64,000 nt of DNA from NCBI GenBank assembly GCA_038562555.1, contig JBCFBK010000028.1, positions 1-64,000 on the forward strand. Direction: 5' to 3'. Origin of the DNA: JBCFBK01 sp038562555 (GTDB lineage: Bacteria; Bacteroidota; Bacteroidia; Bacteroidales; Prolixibacteraceae). The translations under genes and the position numbers were made by a program. Position 1 is the stretch's first letter. Each line of letters starts with the position of its first letter. Below are positions 8,867 to 17,508 of the stretch, piece after piece. The notes under the pieces are model-generated. The model did no database searches. It was not told where the DNA came from and saw only the letters and a list, made by a program, of their open reading frames with translations.

Positions 8867-8877
8867 TCAAAAAGAAG

Positions 8878-9408
8878 ATGAGGCTATTACTCTCCGGCTG
8901 GATCGTTATGATTGCATCGGCTGTGACCGCGCAGGACCGGAATGACAGTACATTTCTTTTTAGCGGTTACATTTTTTCGGAAGATTCCGTGCCGGTTGAA
9001 AATGCCTATCTGATCAACTACCGCACGACCAAAATAACAGCGACCGACAGCACCGGCCGTTTTGCCGTTTTTGTACAGAAAAATGATTCGCTGATGATTA
9101 ATCACCTGACACTTCAGCCACGGGTGATCCATCCGGATAAAAAGGAGGCCTCATTATCTGTTTTTTATGTGCCACACCGGAGATACCAGATAACAACGGT
9201 CTCATCGGCAGCCAATCGGATTGACCAGAGAAACTTTGAAAAGAATGTTCAGCTTATCCGGATGAGCCTGGCAAATGCCGGACTGAAAAATATCAAATCA
9301 CCCAGAGGAAGCATTAACAATCCGTATAATCCCGATAAAACAAGTGAAGGCTTAACGGTTACTCTGGAAGACCTTTTCAAACTATTCCGGAAAAGGAAGA
9401 GAAAATAA
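8878..9408 (+). CDS. Secreted protein with CarboxypepD_reg-like domain, function unknown
   Basis: The 176-residue product has a signal peptide (LLLSGWIVMIASAVTAQ, cleavage near residue 19). Residues about 27-105 form a CarboxypepD_reg-like (transthyretin-fold) domain: FSGYIFSEDSVPVENAYLIN, then the TDSTGRFAVFV turn typical of these domains. The C-terminal third is basic, ends in KLFRKRKRK and shows no known motif. Such small proteins are frequent in Bacteroidota and are thought to be periplasmic or membrane-attached; the role is unknown. It lies downstream of an 8-base inverted repeat and is separated from the next gene by 308 bases, so it is probably monocistronic. Confidence 0.6.
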   Translation: MRLLLSGWIVMIASAVTAQDRNDSTFLFSGYIFSEDSVPVENAYLINYRTTKITATDSTGRFAVFVQKNDSLMINHLTLQPRVIHPDKKEASLSVFYVPHRRYQITTVSSAANRIDQRNFEKNVQLIRMSLANAGLKNIKSPRGSINNPYNPDKTSEGLTVTLEDLFKLFRKRKRK

Positions 9409-9716
9409 AGGCGCAGGTTAGTAAAGATGCACGCAGCAGGAATGAGTATATTTGGCTGGAAAACTGTATAACGAGCTAAAAGCTATTAGCTATTAGCCGT
9501 TAGTAGTAAAAACCATTTAATCATTGACCATTTAGAAATGCAACCATCAATATGATGCACAATTATCCGAACACAAGTTAGACGGTCTGATGTTCAGATA
9601 TTCAGATGGTCAGACAATCTGAGAATCCGGGGAATCAGTTTGGTATTCCTCCGGTTTCCGGTCTTACTACTTGCGACTAATTACTTACGACTAGAATAAA
9701 ACCATAAAATTGAATC
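9409..9716. repeat. 308-base intergenic region made of short dispersed and tandem word repeats
   Basis: No gene is visible. Bases 9474-9510 carry AGCTATTAGCTATTAGC plus CGTTAGTAG words that recur elsewhere in the window. Bases about 9570-9605 carry near-tandem TCAGAT units with an 8-base period. Bases about 9660-9695 hold TTACTACTTGCGACTAATTACTTACGACTAG-like alternating words. The GH2 gene promoter should lie here, but no TAnnTTTG box was clear. Confidence 0.45.
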
Positions 9717-11531
9717 ATGAGAAAGTTCTTTTTATTATTTGCTTTTTGCTTCGTACTGGGAAGCGCTCATGCCCAGTGGCAACCTGCCGGCGATAAAATA
9801 AAGACCGCCTGGGCTGAACAAATCGACGTAAACAACGTGCTTCCGGAGTACCCGCGCCCAATCATGGAACGCCCCGACTGGCAGAACCTGAACGGCCTAT
9901 GGGAATACGCCATTACCAAAGCGGGAGCGAGCCGGCCTGAAAAATTCGACGGACAAATATTGGTTCCTTTTGCCGTCGAGTCCAGCCTGTCGGGTGTGCA
10001 AAAAACAGTGGGAGCTGAAAATGAACTGTGGTATCAACGAAGCTTTACGGTCCCTGCAAACTGGAAAAACAAGCAAATCCTGCTTCATTTCGGTGCGGTT
10101 GACTGGAGAACAGAAGTTTTTATCAATAATGTAAAAATTGGAAGCCACCAGGGCGGCTACACGCCTTTCTCATTCAATATTACTCCCTTTCTGAATAAAA
10201 CGGGGAGACAGGAACTTGCTGTCAAAGTATGGGACCCCTCCGACAAGGGATATCAGCCCCGGGGAAAGCAAACCAGCCACCCGGAAGGAATCTGGTATAC
10301 CGCGGTTACCGGAATCTGGCAAACAGTCTGGCTGGAGCCGGTGAACGAAAAGTTCATTGAAGAGGTGCGCACCATCCCCAATATTGACCGGAACAGCATT
10401 TCTGTTGAGATTCTGTCGACGGGAACAGCTTTCAATGATATTTTTGAAGTAACGATAAGCGACGGAAATACAAAAATCGCTTCGGCCAAAGCTTCGGCCG
10501 GACAGCCTCTTGAAATTTCGGTACCGGATGCCAGGCTTTGGTCTCCCGACTCTCCGTTCCTGTATAACATGCAGGTATCACTGATCAGCGGCGGCAAAGA
10601 AACGGATCGTATCGGAAGTTATTTTGCCATGCGAAAGGTATCTTCAAAACGCGACAAAAATGGCATTGTCCGCCTTCAGTTAAATAACAAAGACCTGTTC
10701 CAGTTTGGTCCGCTTGATCAGGGATGGTGGCCCGATGGTTTATATACCGCACCCACCGACGAAGCGCTAAAATACGATCTGGTCAAAACAAAAGATTTTG
10801 GCTTTAACATGATCCGGAAACATGTCAAAGTCGAACCCGCCCGGTGGTATACCCATTGTGACCGGCTGGGAATCCTGGTCTGGCAGGATATGCCGAGCGG
10901 AGACAGTTCTCCTCAGTGGCAAAACCGGCATTATTTTAACGGAACCGAGCTGAAGAGGAGTGCTGAATCGGAAGTCAACTTCCGGACAGAATGGAAAGAA
11001 ATTATGGATTACCTCTACTCTTATCCCTCTATAATATGCTGGGTCCCATTCAATGAAGCCTGGGGTCAGTTCAAAACCCCGGAAATCGTGGAATGGACCA
11101 AAGCTTATGATCCCGGCCGGCTGGTTAATCCCGCCAGCGGCGGAAATCATTATCCGGTTGACGACATGCTCGACCTGCACAATTATCCCGGGCCGGAGCT
11201 CTACCTGTATGACGCTCAGCGGGCAACCGTTCTGGGCGAATATGGCGGTATCGGGCTGGCGATGGAAGGGCATCTCTGGGCAACAAACCGCAACTGGGGC
11301 TACGTACAGTTTAAAACCTCAAAAGAAGTGACCGATCAGTATATCCAATACGGCGAAGAACTTATCAAACTGATAAAAGCCGGTTTCTCTGCGGCCGTTT
11401 ACACACAGACCACCGATGTGGAAATGGAGGTGAACGGACTAATCACCTACGACCGGAAAATAATTAAAATCGATGAAAACCGTGTTCGGGAAATTAACAT
11501 GAAGATCTGTAACTCACTCAACAATCAATAA
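9717..11531 (+). CDS. Secreted glycoside hydrolase family 2 enzyme (beta-galactosidase/beta-glucuronidase-like)
   Basis: The 604-residue protein has a signal peptide ending near AHAQW. It then has the GH2 order: a jelly-roll sugar-binding domain (about 45-210, with WYQRSFTVPANWKNKQILLHFGAVDW), an immunoglobulin-like sandwich (about 215-310) and a TIM barrel. The acid/base Glu is E447 in PFNEAWGQ and the nucleophile is E508 in LGEYGGIG. The family cleaves terminal beta-linked sugars; the exact substrate cannot be read from sequence. It is an orphan: no SusCD pair or other carbohydrate enzyme adjoins it. An 11-base stem follows the stop. Its length is near the minimum for three-domain GH2 enzymes. 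Confidence 0.9.
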   Translation: MRKFFLLFAFCFVLGSAHAQWQPAGDKIKTAWAEQIDVNNVLPEYPRPIMERPDWQNLNGLWEYAITKAGASRPEKFDGQILVPFAVESSLSGVQKTVGAENELWYQRSFTVPANWKNKQILLHFGAVDWRTEVFINNVKIGSHQGGYTPFSFNITPFLNKTGRQELAVKVWDPSDKGYQPRGKQTSHPEGIWYTAVTGIWQTVWLEPVNEKFIEEVRTIPNIDRNSISVEILSTGTAFNDIFEVTISDGNTKIASAKASAGQPLEISVPDARLWSPDSPFLYNMQVSLISGGKETDRIGSYFAMRKVSSKRDKNGIVRLQLNNKDLFQFGPLDQGWWPDGLYTAPTDEALKYDLVKTKDFGFNMIRKHVKVEPARWYTHCDRLGILVWQDMPSGDSSPQWQNRHYFNGTELKRSAESEVNFRTEWKEIMDYLYSYPSIICWVPFNEAWGQFKTPEIVEWTKAYDPGRLVNPASGGNHYPVDDMLDLHNYPGPELYLYDAQRATVLGEYGGIGLAMEGHLWATNRNWGYVQFKTSKEVTDQYIQYGEELIKLIKAGFSAAVYTQTTDVEMEVNGLITYDRKIIKIDENRVREINMKICNSLNNQ

Positions 11532-11538
11532 CATGGAC

Positions 11539-11575
11539 TGCCTGTCTTTGCCTGCTTCTTAAGTAAAGACAGGCA
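11539..11575 (+). terminator. Hairpin downstream of the GH2 gene
   Basis: TGCCTGTCTTT (11539-11549) pairs perfectly with AAAGACAGGCA (11565-11575) over a 15-base loop, 7 bases after the GH2 stop. No T-run follows, so it may stabilise the 3' end or act as a weak terminator rather than a strong intrinsic one. Confidence 0.45.
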
Positions 11576-11631
11576 ATCTGCTGCCTGTTTACAAAGAACC
11601 ATCTGAAATTTTTATAATATCCTGAATTAGC

Positions 11632-11639
11632 TATATTTG
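11632..11639 (+). promoter_or_regulatory. Bacteroidota -7 box for the ECF sigma gene
   Basis: TATATTTG matches TAnnTTTG exactly, 25 bases before the ATG at 11665. About 20 bases upstream only a weak T-rich -33 element (TTTT) is present. Confidence 0.5.
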
Positions 11640-11664
11640 TACGAGCTTACAAATTTGAGCAGAA

Positions 11665-12171
11665 ATGACTCAGGATGAAAATGATGTTGACTGGTTTAAA
11701 CGGGTTTTTAATGACCATTTTGAATACATTAGAAATTATTTGTATTATTTATCCGGCAACATAACACTGGCAGAAGACCTAACGCAGGATGTTTTCCTGA
11801 CGCTTTGGGAAGAACATCAGAAGATCAGAAAAGAGACGGTACGTGCTTTTCTGTATACTGTTGCGAAGAATTTGTATTTTAAACATCACCGTAAAACAAA
11901 AATAAATCTGAGCTTCATTAATTCTTTATTGTCGGAACAGAATCAGGAGTCTCCTGAATTTATTCTGGAACTGAAGGAATTTGATCAAAAACTGCAGCAG
12001 GCAATCAGCGAAATTCCGGAAAAAACACGAATTATTTTTTTGATGAGCAGGCTCGACCGTATGACTTATTCAGAAATTGCCGGAAATCTCAAATTAAGCG
12101 CGAAAGCAGTGGAAAAACATATGACAAAGGCGTTAAAGTTGCTGAAAGAAAAAACCGACAGAAAATTATAA
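11665..12171 (+). CDS. ECF RNA polymerase sigma factor (FecI-like)
   Basis: The 168-residue protein has sigma-70 region 2 (about 12-75: DHFEYIRNYLYYLSGNITLAEDLTQDVFLTLWE) and region 4 (about 108-160: IPEKTRIIFLMSRLDRMTYSEIAGNLKLSAKAVEKHM). It lacks regions 1 and 3, as ECF factors do. It is followed five bases later by a FecR anti-sigma gene and then an STN-containing TonB-dependent receptor. This is the FecI-FecR-FecA layout in which a ligand at the outer membrane activates the sigma factor. Its regulon probably includes the downstream receptor genes. Ligand unknown. Confidence 0.93.
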   Translation: MTQDENDVDWFKRVFNDHFEYIRNYLYYLSGNITLAEDLTQDVFLTLWEEHQKIRKETVRAFLYTVAKNLYFKHHRKTKINLSFINSLLSEQNQESPEFILELKEFDQKLQQAISEIPEKTRIIFLMSRLDRMTYSEIAGNLKLSAKAVEKHMTKALKLLKEKTDRKL

Positions 12172-12176
12172 GTCAC

Positions 12177-13010
12177 ATGGACCACCTGAAAGCGGACATA
12201 GAACAACATTTTTCAAATTGGAAGGTTCCTGCAACTCAAAGTAAAGAGGCCGCCTGGGAGATGCTGAGTAAAAAAATTGAACGACCCCGAAAACCTGCGG
12301 TTAACCGACTGCCTTTGCTGACCTGGTCAGGCGTGGCAGCAGCTATTATTATTCTCGCTTTCCTGGTCGTATCACAATGGTTGGATTTTCCTTCGAGTGT
12401 CATAAATCCTACAATTTTCAGCCAGTCGGTTCTGCTTCCCGACAGCAGTCAGGTAGGATTAAAGGCCTATTCCGAAATCGAGTATCGTTACCGTAAAAAC
12501 GGCAAACGCCTGGTCAAATTGAAAGGGGAAGCATTTTTTCAGGTTACGCAGGGGAAGACCTTCGAAGTTGAATTTCCGGGAGGAGAACTGACCGTACTGG
12601 GAACCAGCTTCAACATCAGGGCCTATTCGGATGTTTCGGGCAGGATTGACTGCTTTAGCGGGAAAGTTAAACTGCACGTTAACCGGCAGGAGCTGATCCT
12701 TGAAAAAAACCAGGCCATTATTTATTCTGAATCTGCTGTTGAAGGCCCCTTGCCCTTCGCCCCCGATAAAATACGATCTCTGCCCGATAATACCTATAGC
12801 TGGACCAACCGTCCGCTGAAGGAAATCCTGCTGCTCATCTGCCAACGGGAAGGCTACTTGCCCGTGGCTCCTGAAACGATCTTAAATAAACGCTTTTGGG
12901 GTGAGCTCGATTTAAGCAGGCCCGAACAGGCATTACAGATTTTATCGACAGCGATGAATTTCACTTATCAGATCGATGGTAACAAATTGAAGATCTTTGA
13001 AAAGGAATAA
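12177..13010 (+). CDS. FecR-family anti-sigma factor / signal transducer
   Basis: The 277-residue protein has a short cytoplasmic N terminus, one membrane segment (about 47-66: LLTWSGVAAAIIILAFLVVS), and a periplasmic FecR domain (about 80-175: VLLPDSSQVGLKAYSEIEY, GTSFNIRAYSD, SGKVKL). A DUF4974/STN-like C-terminal domain follows (about 200-275, RPLKEILLLICQREGY). It should hold the adjacent sigma factor inactive until the receptor signals. Its last 14 bases overlap the TonB receptor start, so the genes are translationally coupled. The N-terminal sigma-binding part is short compared with many FecR proteins. Confidence 0.9.
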   Translation: MDHLKADIEQHFSNWKVPATQSKEAAWEMLSKKIERPRKPAVNRLPLLTWSGVAAAIIILAFLVVSQWLDFPSSVINPTIFSQSVLLPDSSQVGLKAYSEIEYRYRKNGKRLVKLKGEAFFQVTQGKTFEVEFPGGELTVLGTSFNIRAYSDVSGRIDCFSGKVKLHVNRQELILEKNQAIIYSESAVEGPLPFAPDKIRSLPDNTYSWTNRPLKEILLLICQREGYLPVAPETILNKRFWGELDLSRPEQALQILSTAMNFTYQIDGNKLKIFEKE

Positions 13011-15552
13011 CGGTCATATTATTGGTCTTATTTTTATTCTATTTACCGCGTTTACCGCCTTCGGACAGGAAAAAAACATAACCGTTCGTGCAGAAAACAA
13101 GCGCCTCGATCAGTTGCTCGAGGAAGTCTCGTTAAACTACCTGCTCCGGTTTGCGTTTAATGCAGATGAGTTTTCTAAAATCAAGGTAACCTTCAACCTG
13201 AAATCGGCTTCTGTGACCGACTTTTTGAATGAGATCAGCCGGAAGTATCACCTGCTTTACGAAATTATTGACCAGACTTATGTGCTGTACCGGAATCCGG
13301 ATGCCCTTCCGGCAAAACAGGAAGAGCGTATCGTCCTCGAAGGTATCGTCACTGACGGGCATACCGGGGAACCGCTCCTGTACTGTCATGTCGGACTGAC
13401 GGAAAACAAGGGTACAACCACCAATGAACTGGGAATTTTCAGCCAATCGGTTGAAAAAACTGATCAGGTCACCATCATGATCAGTCATCTGGGATACCGG
13501 CGTCTGGATACGACGCTAAACCTGAAGCCGGGAAGCTTTCACAAAATCCAACTGAACCCTTTTTCCGTTCAGATGGAAACTATCCGGGTACTTCAGCAGG
13601 AAAAGGACGTCATCGAGATGAGCAGCGGATCGGAACGGATTGCGTTCAATCCCCGACAGGCAGCTAACCTGCCCCGAATTGACGACAGCGATCTGATCAC
13701 CGCTCTTAGCCTGATTCCCGGGGTTCATCTGCTGGGAGGACAAGCTCCGGGAATTTCAATCCGCGGTGGCTCGCCATCCGAAAACCTGATCCTGCTCGAT
13801 GGCATACCCATTCTGGAAACCAGTCACCTGTTTGGCAATATGAGCGTTCTGAATGCCAAGTTCGTTTCCCAGGCTTTTGTTTCCAGAGGGGCCTTCGATG
13901 CCACTTACGGAGAACGGGTGTCGGGCGTTGTGGAACTGACAGGTCAATTCAATTATTCCAGACCAGGTCTGGACCTGTCGGCCAACCTGATGAACATCAA
14001 CGCTGCCGGAGAAATACCGCTGGGCAAAACGGTTTCAGTGAGCGGTGCATATCGCCGATCCTATATTGATCAATGGGAAAATTACCTGTACCGGCAGATT
14101 CTGGAACAGCAAACCACGGCGGAAGAAGGCTCTTCGTTGAGCCCGACCGTGCATTTTGATGATTTCAATTTCAAGTTGAGTGTAAGACCATCTGAAAAAC
14201 AGGAAATAGCCGTCAGCGCTTTCAACAGCAGCGATCTGCAGCAAAGAACATTTTCGTTTGAAAACGACCGGTTTTACAGAAATGACGAGGCCGACAGTAA
14301 AAACAGCGGAATAAGCGGGAGTTGGAAAATTCAGTCCGGCGAATGGCGGCACCGGCTCAGCGCGGGCTATAACAAGGTGGAACGCACCTCCTTTTCCAAT
14401 TCAGGAACAGAGCCAAATAAGCAGGGAAAGGGCGGAAAAGAAGAACTCGATAAGGACGACAATTATCTGGAAGAACTGCTGGTGAATTGGTCAGCCGAAG
14501 TAAAAACCGGTATTTTCACCCATCAGTTCGGAGCCGGAGCTCATCTGGACCGGGTTGACTATCTATATTTGGCAAAAAATCCGACCGGTAATATTCAGGT
14601 CGATTCCATCCGGTATGATGCTGACCTGGACGTGCTGCATACTTTTTTGCAGGAAAAGATACAACTCACCGAGGACATGCAATTTCGCGTAGGACTGCGG
14701 ATAAACCAAGAGAACAGCACCAATAAGTTCTATTTTCAGCCAAGACTGGGCGTAAGCCTGGACGTTACCCCCGATCTTAACCTGTTTTATTCCGGCGGGG
14801 TGTATAACCAGTTTTTGTCACGTATCCGCAAAATCGACAGCAATGGCTCGGCTGATCTGGTTTGGTATCTCCCCGACTCCACCGGCGCAGGTATTATGAA
14901 AGCCTGGCAACATACCGTGGGTTCACATTATGAGAAAAATGGGTGGAGTATTAATGTGGAGTCCTATTATAAAAAAACGAGGGGAAAAATGAACCTTTAT
15001 GCGGAAATCAGCGGTTCAAAGGAAAAAACGATCACCTATGTTCCACGTCCGGGAGAATCAGAACACTACGGTATTGACGTTATGCTCCACTACAAAAAAG
15101 GCGCTTTCACGCATATGCTGGCCTGGTCTGTATCAAAGTCAGCAGAACGATTCGATAATTTTAATGCCGGTGATACCTACCCTGCATTTGATGACCAGCG
15201 TCACCGGCTCAGGTGGACGGAAATGGGCCGTTACAAAAGCTGGGTCGTTTCAGCGAATCTCACCTGTCACTCGGGAAGTCCCTACCTGCCGGCGGGCGTT
15301 ACCAACGGGACACAGGAGTTCGGCAGGTTACCCGGCTTTTCGCAAACCGATTTTTCACTGATCAAACGCTTTAAATATAAATCTTTCACCTTGAGTTCAG
15401 GACTGTCACTGCTCAATATCTTTGATCGTGAAAACGTAGTTGAAGTCGATTATTACCAGGTTTCAGACGAAACAGGGTCTTATTCCTTCCGCACCGACAT
15501 CAGGGCCATGAAATTTACTCCCGTATTTTTTATTAATATCAGGATCCTGTAA
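12997..15552 (+). CDS. TonB-dependent outer-membrane receptor with STN signalling and CarboxypepD_reg domains (FecA-like)
   Basis: The 851-residue protein starts at TTG (12997), overlapping fecR. A signal peptide (GLIFILFTAFTAFGQ) is followed by an STN domain (about 27-100: ITVRAENKRLDQLLEEVS; NLKSASVTDFLNEIS), a CarboxypepD_reg-like domain (about 110-200), a TonB plug (about 220-330: LIPGVHLLGGQAPGISIRGGSPSENLILLDG) and a 22-strand-type barrel. The STN domain is the part that talks to FecR in known systems. No SusD partner is encoded, which suggests a single-component importer or sensor. The TTG start keeps the reading frame with the signal peptide; no ATG gives a better one. Confidence 0.92.
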   Translation: MKRNNGHIIGLIFILFTAFTAFGQEKNITVRAENKRLDQLLEEVSLNYLLRFAFNADEFSKIKVTFNLKSASVTDFLNEISRKYHLLYEIIDQTYVLYRNPDALPAKQEERIVLEGIVTDGHTGEPLLYCHVGLTENKGTTTNELGIFSQSVEKTDQVTIMISHLGYRRLDTTLNLKPGSFHKIQLNPFSVQMETIRVLQQEKDVIEMSSGSERIAFNPRQAANLPRIDDSDLITALSLIPGVHLLGGQAPGISIRGGSPSENLILLDGIPILETSHLFGNMSVLNAKFVSQAFVSRGAFDATYGERVSGVVELTGQFNYSRPGLDLSANLMNINAAGEIPLGKTVSVSGAYRRSYIDQWENYLYRQILEQQTTAEEGSSLSPTVHFDDFNFKLSVRPSEKQEIAVSAFNSSDLQQRTFSFENDRFYRNDEADSKNSGISGSWKIQSGEWRHRLSAGYNKVERTSFSNSGTEPNKQGKGGKEELDKDDNYLEELLVNWSAEVKTGIFTHQFGAGAHLDRVDYLYLAKNPTGNIQVDSIRYDADLDVLHTFLQEKIQLTEDMQFRVGLRINQENSTNKFYFQPRLGVSLDVTPDLNLFYSGGVYNQFLSRIRKIDSNGSADLVWYLPDSTGAGIMKAWQHTVGSHYEKNGWSINVESYYKKTRGKMNLYAEISGSKEKTITYVPRPGESEHYGIDVMLHYKKGAFTHMLAWSVSKSAERFDNFNAGDTYPAFDDQRHRLRWTEMGRYKSWVVSANLTCHSGSPYLPAGVTNGTQEFGRLPGFSQTDFSLIKRFKYKSFTLSSGLSLLNIFDRENVVEVDYYQVSDETGSYSFRTDIRAMKFTPVFFINIRIL

Positions 15553-15603
15553 ATCAACCGGATATAACTTTCCCTTAAAAGAATCTCAAAATCACGGTAG
15601 GGT

Positions 15604-15650
15604 ATTTCTCAGTGAATGGATAGTAGGTTCGTAAATCGTTACTGAGAAAT
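15604..15650 (+). promoter_or_regulatory. 10-base inverted repeat whose right arm contains the start of the second fecR
   Basis: ATTTCTCAGT (15604-15613) is the exact reverse complement of ACTGAGAAAT (15641-15650), with 27 bases between. The ATG at 15649 begins within the right arm, and its GAG Shine-Dalgarno-like bases are paired. Such a hairpin could limit translation of the second FecR relative to the upstream receptor. Confidence 0.4.
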
Positions 15651-16521
15651 GTCCAAGTCCGCCAAATATGATATACCGGTATTATCTGCTATTTTTCAGA
15701 CTACCGGGATGCACGATAAAATGGCACGCGCCTGGATCGTTCCGGCTGTAACCGACAAAAAATTGATTCTAAACAAGTTATTAAAACATATTGAAGAAGG
15801 AAATCAAAACCGCAGCAGGAATAATGGGATATCACTTAGTCCTGCTTTTCGCATAGCAATCTCAACCGCTGCTTCTCTGGTTTTGATTCTTCTTCTTCAT
15901 TTTCTTCTCTCAGTGGTTCGCCTGGAAAATGAATCACAACAGGTGAAGGCAATCAGGCTTCCCGATCAATCGAGGGTCGTATTGAATAAGAACAGTTCGG
16001 TGAGCTACGCCAGGTACTGGTGGAAAAGGGAAATAAAATTAAAAGGAGACGCATATTTCGAGGTCGAAAAAGGGAAAACGTTCATTGTAAAGACTAAAGA
16101 AGGCGATGTGTGTGTGCTTGGAACCCGGTTTCAGGTTTCAGAACGCAGTAATGGTCTGGTCATCAACTGCTACGAGGGAAAAGTCAGCTTGTCTGACGAA
16201 GAACATGTGCAGGAAATCACGGCAGGTCATTCCCTGGAATATGAAGACAATGGCGCGGCTGCCTTGAACCCACTGCTGTCAAAGTATCCTGAAATGGCAC
16301 AGTTTAAACGGAATTTTAAGGGAGAAAAACTTTCGGCCGTGACAACGGCACTGGAAAATTTTTTCCACATCAAAATTCTGCTCGCAACAGAACATTCAGA
16401 GCGCTTCACCGGTAACCTCGAAACCGCAGACGCAGAAACGGCTCTCCGGATTATCTGCCGTTCCATGAACCTGAACTATGCCTTCAATTCGAACAGAAAC
16501 ATAATTATTAATGAAAAATGA
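15649..16521 (+). CDS. Second FecR-domain membrane protein without its own sigma factor
   Basis: The 290-residue protein has an unusual N-terminal region (1-60), a membrane segment (about 66-88: AFRIAISTAASLVLILLLHFL), a FecR domain (about 100-195: IRLPDQSRVVLNKNSSVSY, GDAYFEVEKGKTF, GTRFQVSERSNG) and a DUF4974-like C-terminal domain (about 215-288). It lies 96 bases after the receptor and just before a DUF4382 lipoprotein. Only one ECF sigma gene is present in the cluster, so it either acts as a second brake on that factor or serves one encoded elsewhere. ATG 15709 is an alternative start but would shorten the cytoplasmic part. Confidence 0.82.
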   Translation: MSKSAKYDIPVLSAIFQTTGMHDKMARAWIVPAVTDKKLILNKLLKHIEEGNQNRSRNNGISLSPAFRIAISTAASLVLILLLHFLLSVVRLENESQQVKAIRLPDQSRVVLNKNSSVSYARYWWKREIKLKGDAYFEVEKGKTFIVKTKEGDVCVLGTRFQVSERSNGLVINCYEGKVSLSDEEHVQEITAGHSLEYEDNGAAALNPLLSKYPEMAQFKRNFKGEKLSAVTTALENFFHIKILLATEHSERFTGNLETADAETALRIICRSMNLNYAFNSNRNIIINEK

Positions 16522-17416
16522 TCAAGCTATGAAGACAAATTTAAAAACAATGACCTTCCTGCTCCTGGCGCTCGTCGGAGCAATGTTTACAGCCTGTCAG
16601 CAGGATGAAGACCTGAGCAGCACGGAAAGCAAAGGAAAAGTTACATTTCTGATGACAGATGCACCCTTCCCAAGTGAGCAGGTTGCAGCAGTTAATGTTG
16701 TGATCGACCGGATTGAAATCCGCAAGGTCAGCGATTCTGAAGTGGAAGAATCAGCCGATTTCTTTGTAGTATCTGAAGGAACTCAGGAATTTAACCTGCT
16801 GGATCTCAGAAACGGTGTTACCACTCAAATCGGTGAAGCCATGCTTGATACAGGTGTTTACGACCAGATCAGACTTCACATTGTCGAATCAGAAATCGTG
16901 CTAAATGATGAGGCGAACACAGTTTACGATCTGAAGATCCCGAGCGGAGCAAGCAGCGGCCTGAAGATTAACATCATGAACGGACTGGAAGTCGATGGCG
17001 GATCCACACACACGCTGGTTCTGGATTTTGATGTCAGCAAGTCGTTTGTGGTACAAGGTAATCCGAATACCAACGCCGGAATAAAAGGATTCATCTTTAA
17101 GCCGGTACTGCGGGCAATCGTTGAAGACATAAGCGGAAGCATCGAGGGTACAGTCACAACCGGCGAAGCAAAAACAGTCCTTCCCAATGTCTCTGTGTCC
17201 ATTATGCAGGATACCACCGTGGTATCGACTGCCATAACCGACGACAAAGGTTATTACGCCGTGATTGGTTTGCTTCCCGGTAACTACAAGATAAAAACAC
17301 AACCGCAAGGTTATCAGCTCTTCGAACAGGCAGACATTCCTGTCGAAAAACAAAAGGCTACGGTGGTGGACATCACCCTGGTACCCGTACCGGCAACGCC
17401 TCCGGCCACAAACTGA
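16511..17416 (+). CDS. DUF4382 lipoprotein with C-terminal carboxypeptidase-regulatory-like domain
   Basis: The ATG at 16511 overlaps the preceding stop by 11 bases; ATG 16529 (MKTNLKTM) gives a cleaner lipoprotein signal. The lipobox is LVGAMFTAC, with the lipidated Cys at about residue 29 of the longer form. Residues about 42-200 match DUF4382 (KVTFLMTDAPFP, VNVVIDRIEIRK, GVYDQIRLHIVE). Residues about 210-290 form a transthyretin-like domain (SIEGTVTTGEAKTVLPNVSVSI, TDDKGYYAVIGLLPGNYKI). Both are extracytoplasmic; DUF4382 has no settled function. It may be the surface or periplasmic partner of the ECF-regulated receptor. A terminator follows. Confidence 0.85.
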   Translation: MKNDQAMKTNLKTMTFLLLALVGAMFTACQQDEDLSSTESKGKVTFLMTDAPFPSEQVAAVNVVIDRIEIRKVSDSEVEESADFFVVSEGTQEFNLLDLRNGVTTQIGEAMLDTGVYDQIRLHIVESEIVLNDEANTVYDLKIPSGASSGLKINIMNGLEVDGGSTHTLVLDFDVSKSFVVQGNPNTNAGIKGFIFKPVLRAIVEDISGSIEGTVTTGEAKTVLPNVSVSIMQDTTVVSTAITDDKGYYAVIGLLPGNYKIKTQPQGYQLFEQADIPVEKQKATVVDITLVPVPATPPATN

Positions 17417-17457
17417 TACGTTAATTGGGAAGAACGTAGCGATTGATTGGTTTGTCA

Positions 17458-17495
17458 GATGAGGTCATCTTTTTCAGATGGCCTCATCACTTTTT
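17458..17495 (+). terminator. Intrinsic terminator after the DUF4382 gene
   Basis: GATGAGGTCATC (17458-17469) pairs with GATGGCCTCATC (17477-17488) with one G-U pair and a 7-base loop, followed by TTTTT at 17491-17495. It ends the sigma/FecR cluster before a convergent gene. Confidence 0.75.
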
Positions 17496-17508
17496 AACCT
17501 CGTTGTAA

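Noticed and set aside
9560..9610. CRISPR-like array from TCAGAT near-tandem units
   Set aside because: The units are only eight bases, lack spacers of constant length, and no cas genes are present.
9409..9716. tRNA or small RNA gene in the 308-base gap
   Set aside because: No cloverleaf, CCA-type end or conserved stem was found; the region is made of word repeats.
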